Below the pieces are notes generated by a model. The model was not told the origin of the DNA and did not search any database. It saw only the letters and a list, made by a program, of their open reading frames with translations. 20,389 nucleotides of DNA from JAKBEU01 sp036172095 (GTDB taxonomy: Bacteria; Patescibacteriota; Microgenomatia; UBA1406; GWC2-37-13): positions 1 to 20,389 of the forward strand of contig JAVHSH010000009.1 in the NCBI GenBank assembly GCA_036172095.1, read 5' to 3'. Below, one piece after another: positions 13,870 to 20,090 of the stretch (the first letter of the stretch is position 1; every line of letters begins with the position of its first letter). A program made the position numbers and the translations under genes.

Positions 13870-15003
13870 TTATTTGATTTCCCGCTTAACGGATTCTGCT
13901 ATGTGGACCATCAAATCATACGGAATTTTTCCAGCAATCTTTGATGCATTGGTAAGTGAATTTTTATCTGTTGGATTTGGGGAGTAAATCAAGACACGTT
14001 CACCCACTTCAGGCTCATCGAGACGAGTGATATCGACAACACTCATATTCATCGAAATACGCCCGACAAAAGGGAAGAATTGTCCTCTGATTTTGACGCA
14101 TCCTTTGTTTGAAAGTCTTCTATCGACCCCCTCATAATAGCCAGCGGGGAGAAGTCCGAGAACGATATTTTTTGGCGCAGAATAGCTACATCCATAACCA
14201 ACCAATGTTCCCTTTGGAATCTTCTTTATCTGGACAAGGGTTGATTGGAATTCTAGTGCGGGAATAAGAGCGATCTTATTTTTAGAAATGTCGACGTTTT
14301 CAAGTGGGTTGATTCCATAATGCGCCAATCCTACGCGGATCATATTGAATGTTTTGTCATATATTTTAAATGCGCCACTTGAAGCAGAGATATGTCTCCA
14401 TCGAGGTGAGAACCCATTTTCTTCCCCAATTTCCAAACATTTTTTGAATTGGAGAATTTGTTGATTTGTGAACGTTAGCGTTAATGGATTGTCTGCGTCG
14501 GCAAAATGAGAACATAGCCCATCAACATGTATATTTTTTAGTTTTTTTATCTCTTTCAGAAACGAGGGGAGTTCCTCTATGGTTACTCCTTCTCGACTCA
14601 TGCCGGTATCGACAAATATATGGATATGGCAGCCAGGTTGAAATTTGTTTAGAGTCCTCGCTAGTTCCAAATCGGATACCGTTATATGAAATGGTAATTT
14701 TTTCAGCGTAAAGTTGATGGGTGATGTATATCCCATGATGAGTACGGGCGACTTCACCTTTAGTTTGTATAGCTCATATGCTTCATACAGGCTGTCTACA
14801 ATCAAAAAAGGGCAGCCCATTGAATCAAAAATGGGAGCTACCACTTTTAATCCATGTCCATATGCATTAGATTTTAGGACAGGACACACAGCCGTATGAG
14901 GATGTGATTTTTGGAGATTTGAATGATTGGTAAGGAGTGCATCCTTTGAGACAGTTGCCCAGTTCAAATATGTATATGATTTTTTTCTAAGGAATGAAAA
15001 CAT
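13870..15003 (-). CDS. alr: Alanine racemase
   Basis: 377 residues, full length for the fold-type III PLP enzyme that interconverts L- and D-alanine for peptidoglycan. K44 in PVLKSNAYGHG is the PLP Schiff-base lysine (the usual form is KADAYGHG). The barrel continues with HIHIFVDTGMSREGV, HFADAD and the phosphate-binding MIRVGLAHYGINP. The C-terminal beta domain has VGYGCSYSA with the probable catalytic Tyr Y270, then LLPAGYYEGVDRRLSN and VGRISMNMSVVDIT; the usual MD pair is MN here and the usual GYaDG is GYYEG. It starts 17 nt after the upstream hydrolase gene on the same strand, so they are probably co-transcribed, although a weak TAAAAT box overlaps that gene's stop. No Shine-Dalgarno is visible. 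Confidence 0.93.
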   Translation of the reverse strand: MFSFLRKKSYTYLNWATVSKDALLTNHSNLQKSHPHTAVCPVLKSNAYGHGLKVVAPIFDSMGCPFLIVDSLYEAYELYKLKVKSPVLIMGYTSPINFTLKKLPFHITVSDLELARTLNKFQPGCHIHIFVDTGMSREGVTIEELPSFLKEIKKLKNIHVDGLCSHFADADNPLTLTFTNQQILQFKKCLEIGEENGFSPRWRHISASSGAFKIYDKTFNMIRVGLAHYGINPLENVDISKNKIALIPALEFQSTLVQIKKIPKGTLVGYGCSYSAPKNIVLGLLPAGYYEGVDRRLSNKGCVKIRGQFFPFVGRISMNMSVVDITRLDEPEVGERVLIYSPNPTDKNSLTNASKIAGKIPYDLMVHIAESVKREIK

Positions 15004-15020
15004 ATTTTTGGGACTGTATT

Positions 15021-16208
15021 TTATCGAGTGTGAGATGCAATAAAAGCTTTTACATCTGAGGTGCTATTTTTTATTTGTATCGCGTTGTTAAGTATTACTT
15101 CCTTCAATTTGTTTGCTTTTTTCATCATAGATTCTCTACTGTCGAGAAAAAACTCTTTCATATTCTTGTTTTTGTCATACAGTATCGTGCAGGTATAATC
15201 CTCATCCCAAATACCGAAATCGAGATTCTTTCCATGCTCTTTGATATCTTTGATCATGCATAGGTATACAGATATGCCGCCGGCAAGGTCTGCCTTTATC
15301 TGTTCAAGAAGAATCTCTCTTTTAAGGTCTGAGAGTTTCTCCACGAGAATGACTCGGGAAAAATATTTCAATCGCTTTGCCGCAATCCGACCATCTTCAT
15401 AATATTGGCTATGAGGATCCCAATCCTTTCCTCCGCTGAGAAATGTAGCAAAACCGCTTTCCTTAAGATTTTTGAAATGAAAGTTCCCTTCGTCGTCAAG
15501 GTATTCTGGCCTCAAATGTATTGTCGTTGGATAATTGCTTCTGATGTAGTTTGATGAATGCATATCATTGATATGCAACAAATATGTCTGATATAAAGAT
15601 AGATCAAGCCGTGTCGTGCAGAGATCAAATACAAGTGGGAACTCACTCAGTTTCACGTCGCCACCCATGTGGCCCGCCTTTCGGACGAAAATAGTCGAAC
15701 TTTCAAGAGTTCTTCCGAAAAGGATTTCCTGATTCCGATTTACATACGGATCCGTGTCGGAATACAACACATAGGATGTAGGAATAAGTTTTTTTAGCTT
15801 TTCAAAGTCAAAGCTCGTGCTATAAAAGGACTTATTAACCTTATCGAACTGCCAGATATCAAGAGGCGTTTCAAAAAAAGGGCTTACAAATATTGCGCAG
15901 TCCAATTGTATACCGAATGTTTGCACGACATGTAATATGAAAAGAGGTCCCAACGAATGCCCAACAAAGCAGAGTTTTTCCTTCCTATTGATTTTGTGAA
16001 GAATTTTTTTGAAGGCCTTAAGCCAATTTGACAGATTCTGATTTTTTGCATCAGCAGACGGGCCATTTTTCGTAAGTTCATCCCAGTTTTCAACCGGAAA
16101 CTCAGGTGTTAACACGCTTTGTCCCAGCTGCTCGAGTTTTTTTTTCAACTCCGGAAACCAGTTTTCTTGCGGATTTCCAAAAGAGCCATGGAAAAATACG
16201 AATTGCAT
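15021..16208 (-). CDS. Serine alpha/beta-hydrolase (RBBP9/YdeN-like) with extra C-terminal domain
   Basis: 395 residues. The first about 203 residues look like the RBBP9/YdeN serine hydrolase family: FFHGSFGNPQENW near the N-terminus (oxyanion region), nucleophile S85 in VGHSLG (82-87), an Asp at SDTDPYV (D151 or D153) and H180 in KAGHMGG. RBBP9-type proteins are normally near 180-200 residues. The remaining about 190 residues have no family I can name with certainty; they alternate strands and helices (RVILVEKLSD, LAGGISVYLCMI, FGIWDEDYTCTILYD) in a way reminiscent of catalytically inert phospholipase-D-like sensor domains. A TATAAT box with an extended TGG lies 5 nt before the ATG. It probably forms an operon with alr. 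The substrate is unknown; N-acyl or ester hydrolysis is the family expectation. Confidence 0.8.
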   Translation of the reverse strand: MQFVFFHGSFGNPQENWFPELKKKLEQLGQSVLTPEFPVENWDELTKNGPSADAKNQNLSNWLKAFKKILHKINRKEKLCFVGHSLGPLFILHVVQTFGIQLDCAIFVSPFFETPLDIWQFDKVNKSFYSTSFDFEKLKKLIPTSYVLYSDTDPYVNRNQEILFGRTLESSTIFVRKAGHMGGDVKLSEFPLVFDLCTTRLDLSLYQTYLLHINDMHSSNYIRSNYPTTIHLRPEYLDDEGNFHFKNLKESGFATFLSGGKDWDPHSQYYEDGRIAAKRLKYFSRVILVEKLSDLKREILLEQIKADLAGGISVYLCMIKDIKEHGKNLDFGIWDEDYTCTILYDKNKNMKEFFLDSRESMMKKANKLKEVILNNAIQIKNSTSDVKAFIASHTR

Positions 16209-16213
16209 GATTT

Positions 16214-16219
16214 ATTATA
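16214..16219 (-). promoter_or_regulatory. Extended -10 promoter (TGG-TATAAT) for the hydrolase-alr operon
   Basis: On the minus strand TTTGGTATAAT gives a perfect -10 with the TGn extension. Only 5 nt separate it from ATG 16208, implying a leaderless mRNA. No good -35, as expected for extended -10 promoters. Confidence 0.55.
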
Positions 16220-16450
16220 CCAAATCAGAGCCTTAATGTAGTCCATTCGTGGAGTGAGCTCTCTAGTGAACAAAATTAGAACCTTTTACCAGGTGTCCAC
16301 CAAGAAATATTATATACCAAATTTTGATCATTAAGTTGTTTTCTTTTTTAAACATAATGCTCTGAGACCATATAGACGCTGCCTTTAAGTTTTTTTTGTT
16401 AACACCAAAGGACACTCAATTATCCTCAATGCTGTATTCTGTCCCCCTAT
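16220..16450. other. AT-rich intergenic region without a gene
   Basis: About 230 bp between the hydrolase promoter and the first XRE regulator. I see no convincing open frame, terminator or RNA gene. It contains several homopolymer runs, an AATATTATATACC stretch near 16308, and TGTCC/GGACA pentamers at about 16294, 16410 and 16439 that could be operator half-sites, but their arrangement is not regular. Confidence 0.4.
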
Positions 16451-16675
16451 ATGTTTTATTGGCGGACCAAACAAAAACTAGGGGAAATATTAAGAATGAA
16501 AAGAATTGAGCTCGGCTTTTATCAAGAATATATTTCACTTAAAATAGCCACAGACAGAATGGGATTGTCGGCACTGGAAAATGGGAAAGCAAATCCAACG
16601 CTTTTTACACTTTTAAAACTCTGTGGCGTATTTCATATTAAACTGTGGAAAGTATTGAGGAAGATAAATGTGTGA
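16451..16675 (+). CDS. Small XRE-family HTH transcriptional regulator
   Basis: 74 residues that are essentially one Cro/C1-type helix-turn-helix. From residue 10 (LGEILRMKRIELGFYQEYIS) to about 60 it follows the XRE pattern: first helix with R-x-x-R, a Q-type second helix, a recognition-helix segment ending in LSALENGKANPTLFTLLKLC, where ENG...P is the diagnostic E-x-G-x-x-x-P signature. The position usually occupied by an Ile/Leu before the signature is kept. Lone HTH proteins of this size usually regulate neighbouring accessory genes or accompany toxin-antitoxin and restriction loci. It faces the convergent radical SAM-like gene with 66 nt between stops. ATG 16496 would cut into the first helix, so 16451 is preferred. 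Confidence 0.78.
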   Translation: MFYWRTKQKLGEILRMKRIELGFYQEYISLKIATDRMGLSALENGKANPTLFTLLKLCGVFHIKLWKVLRKINV

Positions 16676-16741
16676 ATAGGTTCCTTTCAAATTCAATGAT
16701 GAGTTACTTTACTAAGTTTAAGAGGAATTTATATCACCTGT

Positions 16742-17938
16742 TTAGTGGACAACAACTATTGGCCTCTTTTGTTTGTCGCTAATCTCTGCTTGTTCTTTTA
16801 ATTTACCAGCTGATTCCCAATCTCTTTCTTCACCTTTTCCGCCAGGCCAATTCGGAGGAGTAGCAAAATCATAATGGTATGGCAAATGACTGAATGCTTC
16901 TAAATTCGAAGGAGTAATAGGTGTAAATACTCTTCCTGTATGAGATTCATAAGGAGTTGTATAAATCATTAACCATAAAGCATCGGGATTTAAATACGTT
17001 TTTACTAATCCTCTGTTTCCGAAAGAAGTATCACGATCATCTCCCTCAACCATATCATAATCTGAGACTCTACCTGCGTTTGCTTCTTTTGACAACACTC
17101 TACCGACCATAAAAAGAAGACTAGTGTGTCTAACATCTTGTATCTTTACATTTTCCAATTTTTCATTCCCCATCGGAACTGAAAGCATTCCATCTTCAAG
17201 CGTTTCAAATTTTTCACCAAAAAACTGCGGTCTTGCTTTAACAAAATCTTGAAATTTTATATTTACTTCATCCTTTTTATTAAATGGTAAAGACAAGCAA
17301 AGATCAATCCGCTCGGGATTTTGGCGAGCCAATTCCATTAGCTCATCAATTTGTTTTTCTGTGTTAGGTCTATAATTTGTAAGAATCTTAATTTTGTGTC
17401 TTAATCCTTCATCGCGGACTCTTTTTTCATCAAGAGGAACGGTCCCTTGTAAAGCTGTCTTAACGATATCAATGGCTTGAGGATGATCAAGAATATCACC
17501 AGATGACCCAAATCTTAAAGAGTCTGGTTGTAGCATGTTAATAAATCTTTCGTCTGAAAAAAGTTTTTGCATTGACCCTAAGGAAAACATTCGAGTAGGA
17601 AAAGATGCATCTGCTAAACAAGTATCGCAATGATGTCCACAGCCATTTAAAATATCAGCCGTTCTAAGTGTTTGATCAAGTGTTTTATTCCCTAAAAAAG
17701 GACTCAATAGTTCGTATGCATCAACCAAGCCTTCTGTGGAAATTTCCTTCCTAGAAATTCTTTTTAAAGGAGGAGTGATTATTGGTACGGCAGCCCAGCC
17801 TTCAATACTGCTATCAGGCAATCCTTGTTTTTCAATAATTTTAGTTACTTCTGAGGGAGGTTCTGCAGTATTTAATGTAATCAATTTTCCTCTTATAGGT
17901 TGGTTTATATTGGGACCTTCTGCTCCTTCATTTGCCAT
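16742..17938 (-). CDS. Divergent radical SAM-like protein
   Basis: 398 residues, no family I can name. Residues 98-108 read LNGCGHHCDTC, with C100, C104 and C107 in the exact C-x3-C-x2-C spacing that binds the [4Fe-4S] cluster of radical SAM enzymes. About 37 residues later LRFGSSGDILDHP (141-153) is in the place of the GGEP-like SAM-binding motif at the end of strand beta2 (compare SGDPL in other divergent families), and a (beta/alpha) pattern follows: IKILTNYR (183-190), RIDLCLSLPF (210-219). The C-terminal third (about 270-398) is unrelated to known auxiliary cluster domains and has few Cys, so no SPASM/twitch domain. The first about 90 residues are also unassigned. It sits alone between two plus-strand XRE regulators; a TAATAT box 9 nt before the ATG suggests a leaderless start. 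Chemistry and substrate are unknown. Confidence 0.68.
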   Translation of the reverse strand: MANEGAEGPNINQPIRGKLITLNTAEPPSEVTKIIEKQGLPDSSIEGWAAVPIITPPLKRISRKEISTEGLVDAYELLSPFLGNKTLDQTLRTADILNGCGHHCDTCLADASFPTRMFSLGSMQKLFSDERFINMLQPDSLRFGSSGDILDHPQAIDIVKTALQGTVPLDEKRVRDEGLRHKIKILTNYRPNTEKQIDELMELARQNPERIDLCLSLPFNKKDEVNIKFQDFVKARPQFFGEKFETLEDGMLSVPMGNEKLENVKIQDVRHTSLLFMVGRVLSKEANAGRVSDYDMVEGDDRDTSFGNRGLVKTYLNPDALWLMIYTTPYESHTGRVFTPITPSNLEAFSHLPYHYDFATPPNWPGGKGEERDWESAGKLKEQAEISDKQKRPIVVVH

Positions 17939-18048
17939 TGTCTTTTTATATTACAATACCCAGAAATAGATTACAAGCACAACACTATGGCTAAATAGGA
18001 TATATAAAGACGATATTGTTTTAAGTATTTGGAGAGAATGGTCGTTGT

Positions 18049-18273
18049 ATGGCGTACTATTTCACTTCAAAAATTCGTAGAATAATCGGAAAAAGAATAA
18101 GGAAAATAAGAAAAATGAAAAAACTTAAGCAAGTAGAGATTGCTGTTGATGCGGGATTGAACCCAAGTTATTACGGCAAAATTGAAAGAGGAATAGTCAA
18201 TCCTTCAATTGAAAAACTATATGGCGTAATTCGAGCTTTAAATATAAAATCTTCTGAAATATTTCCATTTTGA
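18049..18273 (+). CDS. Small XRE-family HTH transcriptional regulator
   Basis: 74 residues, nearly all one Cro/C1-type HTH domain. IGKRIRKIRKMKKLKQVEIA (helix 1 and the turn into helix 2) is followed by the recognition helix in LNPSYYGKIERGIVNPSIEKL, with the signature S-x-x-x-x-IERG-x-x-x-P. The N-terminus is very basic. It is transcribed divergently from the radical SAM-like gene with about 110 bp between starts, so it is a good candidate repressor or activator for it. It is not clearly a close paralogue of the XRE protein encoded at 16451: their recognition helices differ. No strong -10 is visible; GGAGAGAATGG lies just upstream of the ATG and may serve as a ribosome site. Confidence 0.8.
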   Translation: MAYYFTSKIRRIIGKRIRKIRKMKKLKQVEIAVDAGLNPSYYGKIERGIVNPSIEKLYGVIRALNIKSSEIFPF

Positions 18274-18386
18274 AAAAAAAGAAATAATATATTGTCCTAA
18301 TTATTAGTGGACATAAAATAAACAGTGGAACAAGTTTGCCTTCTATATTCGAACGTATTGATAGCTAAAAATCCCAATTGCAAGCA

Positions 18387-18400
18387 TATAATAAGGGGAG
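18387..18400 (+). promoter_or_regulatory. -10 box and Shine-Dalgarno-like run for hicBA
   Basis: TATAAT at 18387-18392 is followed by AAGGGGAG at 18393-18400, 12 nt before ATG 18413. This is one of the few genes here with an evident Shine-Dalgarno-like sequence, unlike the leaderless pattern elsewhere. A GAGGT right before the ATG is too close to be used. Confidence 0.45.
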
Positions 18401-18412
18401 TAAAATAGAGGT

Positions 18413-18676
18413 ATGAAAAACATTACAGATACAGTGCTGAAATATGACGCCATCTTTGAAGAAGCTGAAGAGGGTGGGTTTACTGTGTCTGTGCCTAGTC
18501 TTCCTGGGTGTATTTCTGAAGGAGATACCTTTGAAGAAGCAAAGATGAATATAACGGAAGCTATTACTGCTTATCTTGAAAGTATGGCTAAAGATGAAAT
18601 CCCTGTAAAGAGTAACTCTGGCATATTCATTGGCTCTATCGAAGTTCCCTTTTCATCACTTACCTTTGCAAAATAA
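18413..18676 (+). CDS. hicB: HicB-family antitoxin
   Basis: 87 residues. The N-terminal half is the degenerate RNase H-like HicB fold: YDAIFEEAEEGGFTVSVPSLPGCISEGDTFEEAKMNITEAITAYLES, with the family hallmarks GGFTVSVPSLPGC and GDTFEEA. The C-terminus continues with KDEIPV and a beta-like tail and lacks a clear HTH or RHH DNA-binding extension, so autoregulation may rely on the HicA-bound form or on another factor. HicB neutralises HicA by blocking its active-site His. Its TAA is followed directly by the hicA ATG (TAAATG), so the two are translationally linked. The antitoxin is first, the reverse of the E. coli hicAB order but common elsewhere. Confidence 0.92.
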   Translation: MKNITDTVLKYDAIFEEAEEGGFTVSVPSLPGCISEGDTFEEAKMNITEAITAYLESMAKDEIPVKSNSGIFIGSIEVPFSSLTFAK

Positions 18677-18901
18677 ATGGGTGGATCAATTCCTGCAATA
18701 AAACCAAAAAAGCTCTTATCTGTCCTCACTAAAAAAGGATTCTACACTCATCACCAAAAAGGCAGTCATGTTGTGTTAAAACATATAGAAATGCCCGATC
18801 TGCGTGTTACTGTACCCATTCACAATAAAGATCTAAAACGTAAAACACTCCTTTCTATCCTTAAGCAAGCAAGACTCACGGTAGATGATATAAAAAAATA
18901 A
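18677..18901 (+). CDS. hicA: HicA-family mRNA interferase toxin
   Basis: 74 residues with the double-stranded RNA-binding-like HicA fold. Hallmarks are KPKKLLSVLTKKGFYTHHQKGSHVVLKH, with the catalytic His H31 in the invariant KGSH, then RVTVPIHN and the C-terminal KRKTLLSILKQARLTVDDI, which aligns with the usual GTLRSILRQAGLS helix. HicA cleaves mRNA and halts translation unless bound by HicB. The sequence looks intact: start, catalytic residues and length are normal. The start codon abuts the hicB stop. An A-rich stretch follows the stop; no terminator is evident on the plus strand. Confidence 0.92.
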   Translation: MGGSIPAIKPKKLLSVLTKKGFYTHHQKGSHVVLKHIEMPDLRVTVPIHNKDLKRKTLLSILKQARLTVDDIKK

Positions 18902-18929
18902 AGAAAATTTTTTGTATAAAAAGGACCAT

Positions 18930-18973
18930 AAAAAAAGCCGCCAGAGCAAGTATTATTTACTCGCTCCAGCAGC
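18930..18973 (-). terminator. Rho-independent terminator of the RadC-like gene
   Basis: On the minus strand a 16-bp stem with a few G-U pairs (GCTGCTGGAGCGAGTA paired with TACTTGCTCTGGCGGC, loop AATAA) is followed by seven T. It lies 20 nt after the RadC-like stop. The plus strand has no T-run after the stem, so it acts mainly on the minus strand. Confidence 0.85.
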
Positions 18974-18993
18974 ATATTTAAAATCAACCCCTT

Positions 18994-19410
18994 CTACATC
19001 AATGACTTTTCCCTGAAACTGGTAAATCCGGATTGAGTTACGATGATATGGTCCAGTACTTCAATACCCAGTATTTCTCCTGCCTTAGCTAATCTTTTTG
19101 TGACAGCTACATCATCAGCTGAGGGGCTTTGGTCCCCTGAGGGGTGGTTGTGAGCAATGATGACTTGTGCCGATCTCTCTCCCACTGCCCGAGTAAACAC
19201 TTCCCGAGGATGAACCATCGAGGAATTAAGAATGCCAAGGGATACAAGCTCAAGAAACTTGATCTTGTTCCGGCTATCAAGATGAAATACCCAGAAGTGC
19301 TCTTTATCTTGGTCCACTGCATCCTCGGCTTTCAAGAGGTCTTTACATATCTGCCACACAGACTTTGCATCAGAAATAATGTTTGTTGTGTCCTTCAAAT
19401 GAATAACCAT
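18994..19410 (-). CDS. radC: Short RadC/JAB-domain protein
   Basis: 138 residues consisting of the MPN+/JAMM domain of the RadC family without the N-terminal helix-hairpin-helix part of full-length (about 220 residue) RadC. The metalloprotease-type site is complete: a Glu in KEHFWVFHLD (E37), H87 and H89 in HNHPSGDQSPSADD, with S97 and D100 completing H-x-H...S-x-x-D. The C-terminal LGIEVLDHIIVTQSGFTSFRE is typical. Biological function remains unclear in all bacteria; short forms are common on plasmids, phages and genomic islands, fitting the accessory character of this end. It is followed by a strong terminator. A 64-nt AT-rich gap separates it from the next upstream minus-strand gene, so they may share a transcript. 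Confidence 0.88.
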   Translation of the reverse strand: MVIHLKDTTNIISDAKSVWQICKDLLKAEDAVDQDKEHFWVFHLDSRNKIKFLELVSLGILNSSMVHPREVFTRAVGERSAQVIIAHNHPSGDQSPSADDVAVTKRLAKAGEILGIEVLDHIIVTQSGFTSFREKSLM

Positions 19411-19474
19411 AGAGTAAAAATTAAAAAATAATAATAAAGAGGAAATGAAGAAGATCTATCGTTACACGGAAGAC

Positions 19475-19918
19475 TTACGCTTGAGCACGTATGCGCTCTA
19501 CTACTGCATGATGTGTAGGTACTTCTGGGAAGACAGGTGTTTCCTTGTCTCTGTCTATATGTATCACTTCATCAAAGCGAGTGAAGTTTTCGTTGAGATT
19601 CTTTGATTGCACCCACTCTTTGATGAGTTGTATATCGCCAACGAGATTTAAGCAGGCATTCCCTCGACTTGTGGAAGTCTGAAAATAAGGGCCTTGTCTT
19701 GTTATCTCCCCATCGTACTTTATGGGAAGATCCCAGCCCTCGAAGATTAAAGCCGATTCATTGAATATAGGAAGGTAAAACTCCTTACGTTTCCCATGAA
19801 TGCGGAAAGTGGGCTTGCCTCCCTGTTCTCCTGTAATTTGTATCTCTCTCTTGTGCGTCATTGCCATCATTGAAGAAATCTCGAAAATTGTTAGTCTCTG
19901 ACCTGTTGTGTATTTCAT
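19475..19918 (-). CDS. Unrecognised protein, 147 residues
   Basis: I do not recognise a family. The protein has no signal peptide or membrane segment. Residues about 28-60 (ITGEQGGKPTFRIHGKRKEFYLPI, then NESALIFEGWDLPI) look like a small beta domain. FQTSTSRGNACLNLVG and the helix IQLIKEWVQSKNLNENF follow, and the C-terminus ends in a charged helix (HHAVVERIRAQA). The composition and the clean frame of 444 nt support a real gene. It lies between a 47-residue gene and the RadC-like gene, all on the minus strand, probably as a small accessory operon. Such neighbours are frequent on mobile elements, but no integrase, relaxase or replication gene is present in the window to confirm this. Confidence 0.6.
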   Translation of the reverse strand: MKYTTGQRLTIFEISSMMAMTHKREIQITGEQGGKPTFRIHGKRKEFYLPIFNESALIFEGWDLPIKYDGEITRQGPYFQTSTSRGNACLNLVGDIQLIKEWVQSKNLNENFTRFDEVIHIDRDKETPVFPEVPTHHAVVERIRAQA

Positions 19919-19946
19919 ATGTGTGATAAATAATGTTTAATACGAG

Positions 19947-20090
19947 TTATTCTGCAGATTGTAAATTTCTAATCTCTGCGAAATGTTCAGCTACCTCTTT
20001 TTCATATTTCTTTGCTTCTTTGAGAAGTGACTTTGAACTGGTAAGAGATGAGAGCATTATGTTAACTAGATACTGTGTTTCTTTAGACAT
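19947..20090 (-). CDS. Small unrecognised helical protein, 47 residues
   Basis: The frame is open upstream to 20213 but that part is a low-complexity, Phe/Tyr-rich translation of inverted-repeat DNA, so ATG 20090 (MSKETQYLVNIM) is the likely start. The product is predicted to be one or two helices with a heptad-like charged second half (LLKEAKKYEKEVAEHFAEIRNL), suggesting a coiled coil. No function can be assigned. It is the first of three minus-strand genes after a structured noncoding leader, with 28 nt to the next gene. Being short, it could be a chance frame. Confidence 0.4.
   Translation of the reverse strand: MSKETQYLVNIMLSSLTSSKSLLKEAKKYEKEVAEHFAEIRNLQSAE

Noticed and set aside
16742..18313. 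A shared TTAGTGGACA 10-mer at 16742-16751 and 18304-18313 as paired XRE operators.
   Set aside because: The first copy is within the stop and last codons of the radical SAM-like gene and a 10-mer repeat in 20 kb can easily be chance; not reported as a site.
18274..18412. GTCC...GGAC dyad at about 18293-18312 as a terminator for the XRE gene at 18049.
   Set aside because: The stem is short with mismatches and is followed by ATAAAATA, not a T-run; it could be an operator but support is weak.
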